Shown one piece after another: positions 8,675 to 16,650 of a stretch of 64,000 bases of DNA. Source of the stretch: Bacteroidota bacterium (GTDB lineage Bacteria; Bacteroidota; Bacteroidia; B-17B0; Aurantibacillaceae); assembly GCA_021156365.1 (NCBI GenBank), contig JAJNDK010000015.1, positions 1 through 64,000 on the forward strand, in the 5' to 3' direction. The notes under the pieces were generated by a model. That model was not told the DNA's origin, did not search any database, and saw only the letters and a program-made list of their open reading frames with translations. Within the stretch, counting starts at the first letter, position 1. Every line of letters starts with the position of its first letter. The position numbers and the translations under genes were made by a program.

Positions 8675-10378
8675 TCAACGAAATTCATAGCTGATCCCTC
8701 TCAGCTGCGTTAAAAGCGTGTGCGCTTCATCAGTAGCAGTGGCGCGGGATTCCAGCACCGGAGCAACAGGTGAATGCAGCTTCAGGTATTCTTCGATGAT
8801 ATCGTGAATAAAAACCGGCAGTTTTTTCGCTTCTTGTACACCCTCGATCCTGCACAGGGTATCGTCCGGATCGCCTTCCCGCTCGCAGGTAACGATCGTA
8901 TACATCGTTTCCGGATTGAGCGGTTTTCCATTTATCTTCACATGATTCACCCGTTTTCCGTTTTCGTTCCCGATCGTAAAATTAACTTCCATACCGCTGA
9001 AACGCACAAACCATCCCCCAAACCGTTTGGAAGGATCTTTGGCAAATGCATTCACCAGCTCTTTTTCGAGCCAGTCCCAAAGCTGTTTACCACTCACCCG
9101 GCCGGTTTTTACTTCGCTGTTCACAGGCAGCATATTCCAGAGAAATTCTTTTGTGATGGCAGCCTGCTTCGTCACCGGATCGATCGCTAAAGGCTGGCAA
9201 AAACGAAAACCACTGGAAATAGCAATATCCGTTTTGATCTTCCATTTGATCGCATCCGTGATCAGGTTATCCATCGGAGTTTCCATTACAAAATAACGGA
9301 CCAGTGGTGTGTTCGAATAACCCAACACTTTTTTCAATTCTGTAGCATAGGGCTTATACGCCGTATCTATAAGCGATTGTACTTCTTTATCAGCCGGATA
9401 TTTCTCCGGATCTGTTTCCAATAATTTATACGCAGAGCCTGCAAGCTTACCATCTTTGATAACCAGGTCCAGACGTCCCATGAAGGAACCGAAAGCGCCG
9501 CATTCGATCACCTTCGCATATTTCCCCTGGATAGGCTCACGCACTCTTTCGTGTGTATCGGCACCGATGATGTATTCCACCCCTTCAGCAGCCGGGTTGT
9601 TTGCCAAGCCTATCTGCTGGGCCAGTCCCATATGTGTTGCGATCAGCACGACCGCGCAGTTCTCCGTTTCGCGCAGGTGTTTTATATGTCTCGCCATGCT
9701 TAGTTCGGCGTGCTCGAATTTTAAGCCCTCACTGTAAGCCGGCGATTGCCGTTTCGGGATCAGGTGATCGGTGTATCCGATGATCCCGATCTTAAGGCCG
9801 GCTATGTATTTGATCCAGTAAGGCGCATACACAAGGCTGTTGTTGTAAGCATCTTCCGTTTTGTGAAACATGTTTGCGCATATTTTTGCGGCATTGGTAT
9901 GCCCGAGATCGAACAACATTTTTTTCTTTTTGTACACGACTTCCCAATTGCCAGGCAACATCAGGTCGTATCCCATTTTATTGAAAACAGGGATCAGCGC
10001 TTCACCTTCCGTCCAGGAAGCGATGGCATGTCCGTGGAAAAAATCTCCGCCGTCGTAAAGGATAGTATTGGAAGGATTTTCTTTCCGGATGGAATCGATC
10101 ATGGTTTTCAAAACAGCGAGTCCGCCTCTTTTCCGGTAAACAGCTGTGTTATTCTCCCAGAAAAATTCATCATGTGTATTCAGCTGCGAATGAATATCCG
10201 AAGTGATCAGGAGCGTGATCGTTTGTGATGCAGGGGAATCGTTCAGGGCATCTTCAGCGCTCAAAAGAGGTAAAGATGCATCTTCGGCACTATAAAGGCC
10301 TGTAGTCGGTAATACGGTTGATAAGCCGATAAGCGATGCCTGCTTTATGAATTTTCTCCTGTCCGCTTTGTTTTCCAT
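8675..10378 (-). CDS. Tat-exported SoxB-like metallophosphatase / 5'-nucleotidase family protein
   Basis: 567 aa. A twin-arginine signal (RRKFIK, residues 8-13, then a hydrophobic segment) predicts folded export. The N-terminal metallophosphoesterase domain has SDIHSQ (about 60-65, ligands D61 and H63), DGGDFFHG (109-116), GNWEV (143-147), a T-H-M-G segment and GADTHE. The C-terminal half is a 5'-nucleotidase C domain (ITDAIKWKIKTDIAISSGFR, ITKEFLWNMLPVNSEV). The usual GNHE motif reads GNWE here, so the catalytic histidine of classic 5'-nucleotidases is replaced. Tryptophan near this place and the DGGDxxHG context recall SoxB. No other sox gene is nearby, so the substrate cannot be named. Confidence 0.85.
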   Translation of the reverse strand: MENKADRRKFIKQASLIGLSTVLPTTGLYSAEDASLPLLSAEDALNDSPASQTITLLITSDIHSQLNTHDEFFWENNTAVYRKRGGLAVLKTMIDSIRKENPSNTILYDGGDFFHGHAIASWTEGEALIPVFNKMGYDLMLPGNWEVVYKKKKMLFDLGHTNAAKICANMFHKTEDAYNNSLVYAPYWIKYIAGLKIGIIGYTDHLIPKRQSPAYSEGLKFEHAELSMARHIKHLRETENCAVVLIATHMGLAQQIGLANNPAAEGVEYIIGADTHERVREPIQGKYAKVIECGAFGSFMGRLDLVIKDGKLAGSAYKLLETDPEKYPADKEVQSLIDTAYKPYATELKKVLGYSNTPLVRYFVMETPMDNLITDAIKWKIKTDIAISSGFRFCQPLAIDPVTKQAAITKEFLWNMLPVNSEVKTGRVSGKQLWDWLEKELVNAFAKDPSKRFGGWFVRFSGMEVNFTIGNENGKRVNHVKINGKPLNPETMYTIVTCEREGDPDDTLCRIEGVQEAKKLPVFIHDIIEEYLKLHSPVAPVLESRATATDEAHTLLTQLRGISYEFR

Positions 10379-10423
10379 AGCGTAAAAATAAGAAATGCTT
10401 TACAAGTAAGGGCGATATTTTAG

Positions 10424-10666
10424 CAGACCGGCCGCAGATTTTCGCGGATTGCGCGGATTTTTTTTATGAGGCTTATTATGGGGTTGCGATAAGAGCAGAA
10501 AAAAGAATGTGATTTACTTTTATGTAGTAGCGATTTTAGCTGGCCGCCGCAGATTGGCGCGGATTTTTATATGATTTATCAGGGACTTGCAATACCATTG
10601 AACATAGCGACTACACTTCCTTCAAAATCATATCTGCGGAATCCGCGAAAATTCGCGGCTGTTTTC
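10424..10666. repeat. inverted-repeat intergenic element, composite copy C
   Basis: Two left ends (CGGCCGCAGATTTTCGCGGA near 10430 and GGCCGCCGCAGATTGGCGCG near 10541) precede a single right end, CGCGAAAATTCGCGGCTGTT, ending at 10666. That suggests a solo left half or an insertion beside or into an older copy. It fills the 318-bp gap between two minus-strand genes. Confidence 0.75.
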
Positions 10667-10698
10667 AAAAAAACGCCACTCATGTGGCGTAATTTTTT
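10667..10698 (-). terminator. intrinsic terminator of the YceI-DUF5777 operon
   Basis: ACGCCAC-TCAT-GTGGCGT makes a 7-bp stem. On the minus strand it is followed by a run of T (plus-strand A run 10666-10672). It overlaps the stop of the gene ending at 10697. Confidence 0.75.
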
Positions 10699-11626
10699 AG
10701 AAGTTGAATACCCTCGAGATATTGAACCCGAACTTAAATTGTCCGTCCAGCCAGTTGGACTGGGTGTAGGGAATAAAATTATTCTCGGAAATAGCGCCGT
10801 TATTGGTGAAATTCAAATGGAACACGTGGCCACCGGTCTCTATTTCCAAACCTACAGCCAATGGATTGTAGTAGGGATTCAGTGTGTTCCCTTCGCGGTA
10901 TTTGGAGATATTATAGAAATAATCAACAATGAAAGCCATGCGCTTTGTAAAACGAAGTCTTCCGCCAATACCTAAACTTACGATCCCGTTTGTTTCCTCC
11001 GCGCCATTGTCTGCGTTTACATCTGCACGCACAAAATTACGGTGATGATACGAAGGCATGAGCTGTAAGGAAAACCAGCTGTTGAACTTACGTGCAAGGA
11101 TCAGCTGCGAAAAATAAGAAAAGCGGTGTACGTCTTTTTTCTCCACGCTTTTGTCCGTTCCGGCATACAGATCGCCCTGCAGGATAGGCGTAAAGCCCAT
11201 ACTGGTGTAGGCAGCGATCGTTAAAGGGATCTTGTTATTGGTGGTCTGCTCCAGGAAACGCCATTTGGCATATCCTTCCAGCAATTCCCTGTACTTGCTC
11301 CGTGCAAAACCAACCATGAGCTGATCGGTGATACCATAATCGAAGGAATACCGGATGTCTGTAGAATTATCGAAACCCCAGAGAGTATGACCGCTTCCGC
11401 CCACTGCAATATCACTGAAACGATGGGTGATCCTGAAATCGAGGGTGTTTTTTTTCACCGTTTCGATGGATTGCGCATTTACAATTTTTGTTGTTTTAAA
11501 CGTTGCAAATACTTTCTCGTTCTTAGGTTTCTCGGGCTCATTCACCAGCGAAAGAAGATCTTCCTGGGCAAATATTCCTGTGGATACCGTAACTAATAAA
11601 GCGGAGAGCGTAAGTTTTTTGATCAT
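10697..11626 (-). CDS. DUF5777-like outer-membrane beta-barrel protein
   Basis: About 309 aa from MIKKLTLSALLVTVSTGIFA, a signal peptide ending FAQ. A conserved early segment (VFATFKTTKIVNAQSIETVK, then LDFRITHRFSDIAVGGSGHT) and the WGFDNSTDIRYSFDYGITDQ region match what I know of the DUF5777 beta-barrel family. Later strands end with FKFGFNISRVFNF, a terminal aromatic residue as in outer-membrane barrels. The start at 11626 lies four bases after the stop of the YceI gene, so the two are co-transcribed. The family often accompanies YceI-like lipid-binding or cytochrome-associated proteins, but its role is not established. Confidence 0.8.
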   Translation of the reverse strand: MIKKLTLSALLVTVSTGIFAQEDLLSLVNEPEKPKNEKVFATFKTTKIVNAQSIETVKKNTLDFRITHRFSDIAVGGSGHTLWGFDNSTDIRYSFDYGITDQLMVGFARSKYRELLEGYAKWRFLEQTTNNKIPLTIAAYTSMGFTPILQGDLYAGTDKSVEKKDVHRFSYFSQLILARKFNSWFSLQLMPSYHHRNFVRADVNADNGAEETNGIVSLGIGGRLRFTKRMAFIVDYFYNISKYREGNTLNPYYNPLAVGLEIETGGHVFHLNFTNNGAISENNFIPYTQSNWLDGQFKFGFNISRVFNF

Positions 11627-11630
11627 ACAG

Positions 11631-12191
11631 TTACTTTTTTTCAAAAGGTTCAAGAATGGCTTTCACCGTAACATCCACCACTTCGGCAATGTTGGAGAGT
11701 TTATTTTTCGGCACATCTACTTTATAGTCGGCCAGTTTAAGTTTGAATTTGGAATCGATCAGGATCTTATTCCCGCTAACGGTAAGTTTCCCTGTTGCAG
11801 TTACGTTCTTTGTTTCACCGTGCATGGTCATCGGACCTTCCACAATCACATCGTAAGAACCGTCTTTGGTGTAATCGATCTTGTCGTTGTCTTTTATTTT
11901 CCCTAAGAATTTTGCCTGCGGATATTTATCGCTTTCCACATAGGTTTCGTTAAAATGCTCTTCCATCAGGGGGCTTTTGAACTTAAAGCCTTTCATGGTT
12001 ACCTGCACCTGCAGATCGCCGGTTTTGGTGTTCAATACGGGCTTACCGGTGTTGTTTTTTGCGTCGATGTTTTCCAGGGTGGCTTCCGAAAAGAAAGTGA
12101 TCTCAGAAGACTTTGCCATGTAGATGCTGGTCTGGGCTTTTACTGCAATGGATAAAGAAACTGCAAGAATTAATACTACTGCTTTTTTCAT
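11631..12191 (-). CDS. YceI-family periplasmic protein
   Basis: About 186 aa from MKKAVVLILAVSLSIAVKAQ, a clear signal peptide. The mature part is a YceI-like lipocalin-type barrel: ITFFSEATLENIDAKNNTGK early, the central VTMKGFKFKSPLMEEHFNET with ESDKYPQAKFLGKI, then VEGPMTMHGETKNVTATGKL and a C-terminal strand. YceI proteins bind isoprenoid or other lipid-like ligands in the periplasm. I prefer 12191 over the longer frame because a -7 box at 12278-12285 leaves a normal leader and because the signal peptide begins there. First gene of an operon with the DUF5777 barrel. Confidence 0.88.
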   Translation of the reverse strand: MKKAVVLILAVSLSIAVKAQTSIYMAKSSEITFFSEATLENIDAKNNTGKPVLNTKTGDLQVQVTMKGFKFKSPLMEEHFNETYVESDKYPQAKFLGKIKDNDKIDYTKDGSYDVIVEGPMTMHGETKNVTATGKLTVSGNKILIDSKFKLKLADYKVDVPKNKLSNIAEVVDVTVKAILEPFEKK

Positions 12192-12277
12192 AGTTGTTTT
12201 TTTGGTTAATTGATCTATCATCATTGACAACAATTGTACCGTTTGCAACATCCCGATCTTACCGGGACGCTACAGAA

Positions 12278-12285
12278 CAAATATA
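12278..12285 (-). promoter_or_regulatory. Bacteroidota -7 box for the YceI operon
   Basis: On the minus strand TATATTTG matches TAnnTTTG exactly. Predicted start of transcription is near 12271, with an 80-nt leader. Confidence 0.6.
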
Positions 12286-12355
12286 ATGGTAAAATCGGTT
12301 GGTCAGGCTACGTTAAATCAATAAAAAATAGTTGAAAAATGCAGGTGTTAGAAGA

Positions 12356-12508
12356 CAGAGCCGCAGATTTACGCGGATTCCGCGGATTTTTATGATGTCT
12401 TTTGAAATTTTTAAAATTAGTTCATCTTACGGCAGAGCTACGATGCAAAAAAACAGTCGTAATTCTTAAATTATATCTGCGTAATCCGCGTAAATCTGCG
12501 GCTGTTTT
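12356..12508. repeat. inverted-repeat intergenic element, copy D
   Basis: Left GCCGCAGATTTACGCGGATT and right GTAATCCGCGTAAATCTGCG are near-perfect inverse copies. The interior string TTCTTAAATTATATCTGCG is a variant of the family string. The right edge (GCGGCTGTTTTA) runs into the stop codon of the histidine kinase: the TAA is read from bases 12507-12509. Confidence 0.85.
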
Positions 12509-13997
12509 AAAACTCCAAAATGAACACAGAGCCTTTATCGTTCTCAAAGCGGTATTTCCCTTCTATCTGCTCCACAAGACCATCAATAATATCCATACCA
12601 AGGGAAATAGCATCGGATGAAGTCCGGGTGAAGCCCGGGCCATCGTCCCGGATGGTCAGCTTCCTCTTTTTGGGAGGGCCGGCTATCAGCTCGATGTGAA
12701 TAGCGCCTTTTTTCCGGTTGTTGAATGCGTGCTTGAACGAATTGGTGATCACCTCATTCACGATAAGCGAAAGAGGCACTGCCTGTGAAAGATCCAGCGA
12801 AATATCCTGCAGCTCGCGGGTGATGATCACTTCTTTTTCTCCCGAGCCATACGAATCGTAGAGGTTGTTTACGATCTCACCGAGGTAGTCTTTGAAATTT
12901 ATTTTGGAAAAGGATTTGCTCCTGTAGAGCATCTGATGTATAGTGGCGATCGAGTTGAGCCGGTTCCTGCATTCTTCGAAGAGGGCACGGTGGTATTCGT
13001 CCTTTGCTTTATCCGATTGCAGGTTGATGAGGCTGGAAACAATGGCTAAATTATTTTTTACCCGGTGATGGACCTCCTGCAGCAGAACGCGTTGTTCATT
13101 TACGGCATGTTCCAGGTCTTTTTGTGTAGTGAGCTTGGTATGTGTTTCAATAGCCAGCGAGATCATCTGTGCGATCACCAGGCCGAATTTTTGTTCCAGC
13201 AGGTTCCATTCATGCGTGCTCCCCGTATGCTCAAAACAAACCACACCGACCATGTCTCCTTCGATCCGGATAGGGATATCCATCATGGACTGGATGCCCT
13301 GTGGCTTCAGGTAAAACTCGACCAGCTCCTTCGTTCTGTCATCCGAGTAGGTATCGCTGGTGGCAATGATCTTTTCGGTTTCGAACAGCCGGAAATAATT
13401 GGGCATTGTTATGCGCGGGAGATTGGTGAGCTCCACAAATTTATTTACACGCAGGTCAAAATTGCCAATGCACCGGATCTCCGAATGATCCTGGCTGATC
13501 ACCCATGCATTTACCCTTTCTATACCGGTTGCTTTAGCCGACAGCTCCAGGATCTCATAGATCGCTTCATCCAGCCTGCCATCACGTATCTTCCTCGATT
13601 TCGAAAATTTCTCAATGGTCAGGAATTTTTTCATGATATCCTTCCTGTACATTTTGGATTTGGTATTGTTCCGGATGTAAAAAAGATACCGCGTGTCTCC
13701 GTTTGAGACAATACTTATAACCCGCACTTTGGTATGGATAACGGTTTTATCCGTCAGTACAAAATCATGCAGGAATTTGATCTGCTGTTTGTCTTTGAAT
13801 TTGATCTTCCCTTTCAGGAATACAGCGCCTCCTTTAAAAATTTCCTCAATGGAAACGGAGGATAATTTGCTGCTTTTGAAAAGGCTTCCATGAGCTTCGA
13901 GGATACGGAACTGATCATCGGTAACCAAAACATTTTCCGTGAGGTTATCAAGAATGCTTTGGGTAATGGAATCAGAGGTATTTGCTACTGCGCTCAT
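12507..13997 (-). CDS. sensor histidine kinase, HisKA_2/HWE type with PAS-like and GAF domains
   Basis: 496 aa with no membrane segment, so a cytoplasmic sensor. Residues about 10-120 look PAS-like (ITQSILDNLTENVLVTDDQF, RYLFYIRNNT). About 145-290 is a GAF domain (ILELSAKATGIERVNAWVIS, MMDIPIRIEGDMVGVVCFEH). The phospho-acceptor region is LLQEVHHRVKNNLAIVSSLI near residue 310, the signature of HisKA_2 kinases. HATPase follows (SLIVNEVITNSFKHAFNN, IRDDGPGFT, SLGMDIIDGLVEQIEG). No response regulator is adjacent, so the partner is encoded elsewhere. The final residues are LEF, and the stop codon overlaps the edge of repeat copy D. Confidence 0.9.
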   Translation of the reverse strand: MSAVANTSDSITQSILDNLTENVLVTDDQFRILEAHGSLFKSSKLSSVSIEEIFKGGAVFLKGKIKFKDKQQIKFLHDFVLTDKTVIHTKVRVISIVSNGDTRYLFYIRNNTKSKMYRKDIMKKFLTIEKFSKSRKIRDGRLDEAIYEILELSAKATGIERVNAWVISQDHSEIRCIGNFDLRVNKFVELTNLPRITMPNYFRLFETEKIIATSDTYSDDRTKELVEFYLKPQGIQSMMDIPIRIEGDMVGVVCFEHTGSTHEWNLLEQKFGLVIAQMISLAIETHTKLTTQKDLEHAVNEQRVLLQEVHHRVKNNLAIVSSLINLQSDKAKDEYHRALFEECRNRLNSIATIHQMLYRSKSFSKINFKDYLGEIVNNLYDSYGSGEKEVIITRELQDISLDLSQAVPLSLIVNEVITNSFKHAFNNRKKGAIHIELIAGPPKKRKLTIRDDGPGFTRTSSDAISLGMDIIDGLVEQIEGKYRFENDKGSVFILEF

Positions 13998-14084
13998 GGG
14001 TACGAAAAGAGAATTAAAGGTAGTAAAATACCAGCATCCACAAAATCTCCTGAGATTTTAACAATTTAGCCCTTAACCTATTGT

Positions 14085-15137
14085 TTACTCATGTTTCAGC
14101 TTGCCGAAAGCCAGCGGGTTTCCGGATATTTCCTGGTTCAGCCTGCGGTTCCGGAAAATGTCTATTGCCATGTAAATGGCTTTTTTCAGAGAGGTATCGT
14201 CTGCTATTCCCTTGCCGGCAATATCAAATGCAGTTCCATGATCGGGCGATGTCCGTACGATAGGCAGGTCGGCTGTATAATTCACCCCATCCGAAAATGC
14301 AATGGATTTGAAGGGGATGAGTCCCTGATCATGATACATCGCAAGTACGGCATCAAATTTTTTATAGGTCATATTGCCAAAGAATCCATCGGAAGGGTAG
14401 GGGCCATACACCTGGTATTTGTCTTTCAGCTGATCGATAGCCGGTTTCACAATGGTATCATCCTCATTGCCGATAGCGCCGTTATCACCGGCATGCGGAT
14501 TCAGTGCAAGTACGGCGATCTTTGGTTTACGAATTGTAAAATCTTTCCGGAGCGTGGTATCCAGCTGCTTTATTTTCTCTACGATCTTCTCCGTTGTGAT
14601 GGCGCCTGCCACCTGACTGATGGGAATATGCCCGGTAACAAGCCCTACCCGCAGATCGTCGCTGCACAACAGCATGAGTGAGTTTTGTTTTCCGGTGAAT
14701 TTCTGTGCCAGGTATTCAGTGTGCCCTGCAAAATTAAAGTTCGGGCCTTGTATCGTATGTTTATTGATAGGAGCGGTCACCAGCACATCGATCTGTTTGT
14801 TCTGAAGGGCCTCGCATGCTTTTTCGAGGCTCAGCAATGCATATTTCCCTCCTGTTTCGGTGCTTTTGCCCGGCTCTATATTCACTTCTTCTTCGTAGCA
14901 GGTAAAAACGTTTGGCTTTTTTGTATGGAGCTGACCCATATCACGGATCATATTGAAATTCAGCTCTTCGAGGTTAAGCGCCTTTTTGTAAAAGCTGATC
15001 GTTTTCTGTGAGCTGAACAATACGGGTGTGCAGATCTCGCACAGGCCAGGTTCTAAAAAGGTTTTTAAAATGATCTCGAGTCCTATTCCGTTTATATCTC
15101 CCTGTGTGATGCCTACTCTTATTTTTTCTTCGCTCAT
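14085..15137 (-). CDS. pdxA: 4-hydroxythreonine-4-phosphate dehydrogenase
   Basis: 350 aa, normal length. PdxA oxidises 4-phosphohydroxy-L-threonine with NAD in the DXP-dependent route to pyridoxal 5'-phosphate. Family landmarks are the N-terminal VGITQGDINGIGLEIILKTF, PINKHTIQ with GHTEYLAQKF (substrate and metal histidine), LNPHAGDNGAIGNEDD, and the metal-binding MYHDQGLIPFKS followed by IVRTSPDHGTAFDIAGKG. All key histidines appear present. The gene stands alone between the sensor kinase and repeat copy E; no pdxJ is in the window. Confidence 0.95.
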   Translation of the reverse strand: MSEEKIRVGITQGDINGIGLEIILKTFLEPGLCEICTPVLFSSQKTISFYKKALNLEELNFNMIRDMGQLHTKKPNVFTCYEEEVNIEPGKSTETGGKYALLSLEKACEALQNKQIDVLVTAPINKHTIQGPNFNFAGHTEYLAQKFTGKQNSLMLLCSDDLRVGLVTGHIPISQVAGAITTEKIVEKIKQLDTTLRKDFTIRKPKIAVLALNPHAGDNGAIGNEDDTIVKPAIDQLKDKYQVYGPYPSDGFFGNMTYKKFDAVLAMYHDQGLIPFKSIAFSDGVNYTADLPIVRTSPDHGTAFDIAGKGIADDTSLKKAIYMAIDIFRNRRLNQEISGNPLAFGKLKHE

Positions 15138-15292
15138 ATCCTGTTTCTGGTTTGTTATTTTGGGTTTCGGGTTTGTTACTACTTAACAGATGTCTGTAAC
15201 AAAATTAATGTGGTCAAATTACTACCTCAAAGATGAGAAATTTATGGCTATGTTGTAGGAAAAAAATGAAAATCACTTCCGCACCGGATTTA

Positions 15293-15472
15293 GATGGCCA
15301 GACACAGATTTCACGGATGACGCGGATGTGATGCCGGATTAAAAATTAACGCAGATGGTAGCTGTACTGATTTAAATATAAGCGCTGTTATTTAACAGGT
15401 TTAATCCTTCAAATAATATCTGCGGAATCGGTGAAATCTGTGTCTGTTTTCAAAACCTCCGCAGGAGCGGCA
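15293..15472. repeat. inverted-repeat intergenic element, copy E
   Basis: Same subtype as copy A: left GACACAGATTTCACGGATGA, right GGTGAAATCTGTGTCTG, interior AATCCTTCAAATAATATCTG, then hairpin CTCCGCAGGAG. It occupies half of the 352-bp gap; the rest shows no gene. Confidence 0.85.
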
Positions 15473-15489
15473 ACCCGAAATAAATAATA

Positions 15490-16617
15490 CTAATTCTCCA
15501 CTACCCAGCCAAGCACTGCGGCCACTTCTTCCGCCTCTATGCTTTTCCATTTTTTTGATTCACTGTTCCAGATAGCGATCCCCTGCGGATATACTTCATC
15601 GCCGATCTTCATTTTGTTGTCGAGGGCGATAGCATATGCACAGGTACGCACGTTTTTCATGTCGCACTGGTATTTACCGATGTCCTGCTTGTTGAATTTG
15701 ATCAGGTGACCATATGCCTGTGTTTTGCATTCCACATCGAAACCGTTGCCCTCGTGCTCAAAAGCTACTTCTGAAATTTTGTTGGCGGCTACGTCAATAT
15801 AGAACTTGCCTTTTCCGCATATGTATTCGATATTATCATCTCCGTCCTTTGCAAAATAGGAATTCTGATGTCCTTTCGGAATGTCTTTGATCACGCCGAT
15901 CTTGGTGATCGTTTTATTTACATTCACTTTAAAAATGGTCGCTTCGTTTTTCGAAATGTTGTAATACGGATAAATGAAATCATCTGCATCCACCCACATC
16001 ACAGGGATCGTACTCGTGCTTTTTGAATTGATGACCTCTTCCCCGAAGCCGGCATCGGCTACCAGCAATACTTTTTCCTTACCCATCGGGTACAGCCAGA
16101 TCCTCCTGTTGGGGGTATCATAGTCCAGGCCGATATCCTGCCCGATGATCGCTTTGAACTTAACGGATTTTACCTGTTCGTATTTCCCGGTTTTTGCATC
16201 GAATACGGAATAGAATTTTCCTTTGAAAGCATCGTTGGTGTAAAAGATAATGCTGTCGCCGCTTGTGCGGATAAAAGTGGCTCTTTCGGAGGTGATCACT
16301 TTTTTTGTCTGCAGATCAACGATGTTGCCAATACCCGAAACAAGCCATCTGTTCTTAAAGATAAAACCGCCTTCGGAATCAAAACGGTTCAGGTCCTTAT
16401 TGTTCTCGCGCCCTGTAACGGACAGGATCTTTTCTTTTCCTTTGAACTCGCCATTCTCGAAGGTGTATTTGTAAATATCCTGCATCACGGCTTTCGGGTT
16501 CTCGGTCTGGTACTGCACTACGATAACCGAATATTTATGCAGCAGGTCCCTGCTTTTAAATGCATAGATCACAGCTAAGGCAACGATCAGAACGGAAACG
16601 GGTAGAATCTTCTTCAT
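15490..16617 (-). CDS. hypothetical exported beta-rich protein
   Basis: About 375 aa from MKKILPVSVLIVALAVIYAF, which is a signal anchor or uncleaved signal peptide. The remainder is beta-rich with repeated patterns of the kind found in propellers (RFDSEGGFIFKNRWLVSGIG, SIIFYTNDAFKGKFYSVFDA, NRRIWLYPMGKEKVLLVADA, WVDADDFIYPYYNISKNEAT). There is no T9SS tail or lipobox. I do not recognise the family. It starts 33 bp after the stop of pepA on the same strand and is probably its operon partner. The start was placed at the ATG with the signal-like sequence and not at 16644. Confidence 0.65.
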   Translation of the reverse strand: MKKILPVSVLIVALAVIYAFKSRDLLHKYSVIVVQYQTENPKAVMQDIYKYTFENGEFKGKEKILSVTGRENNKDLNRFDSEGGFIFKNRWLVSGIGNIVDLQTKKVITSERATFIRTSGDSIIFYTNDAFKGKFYSVFDAKTGKYEQVKSVKFKAIIGQDIGLDYDTPNRRIWLYPMGKEKVLLVADAGFGEEVINSKSTSTIPVMWVDADDFIYPYYNISKNEATIFKVNVNKTITKIGVIKDIPKGHQNSYFAKDGDDNIEYICGKGKFYIDVAANKISEVAFEHEGNGFDVECKTQAYGHLIKFNKQDIGKYQCDMKNVRTCAYAIALDNKMKIGDEVYPQGIAIWNSESKKWKSIEAEEVAAVLGWVVEN

Positions 16618-16650
16618 GGCTACACAAATTAATATTTTAATCAAGGCTAT

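Noticed and set aside
10571-10975. 134-codon plus frame across repeat copy C and the end of the DUF5777 gene
   Set aside because: It begins in the repeat element and runs antisense to a well-supported gene.
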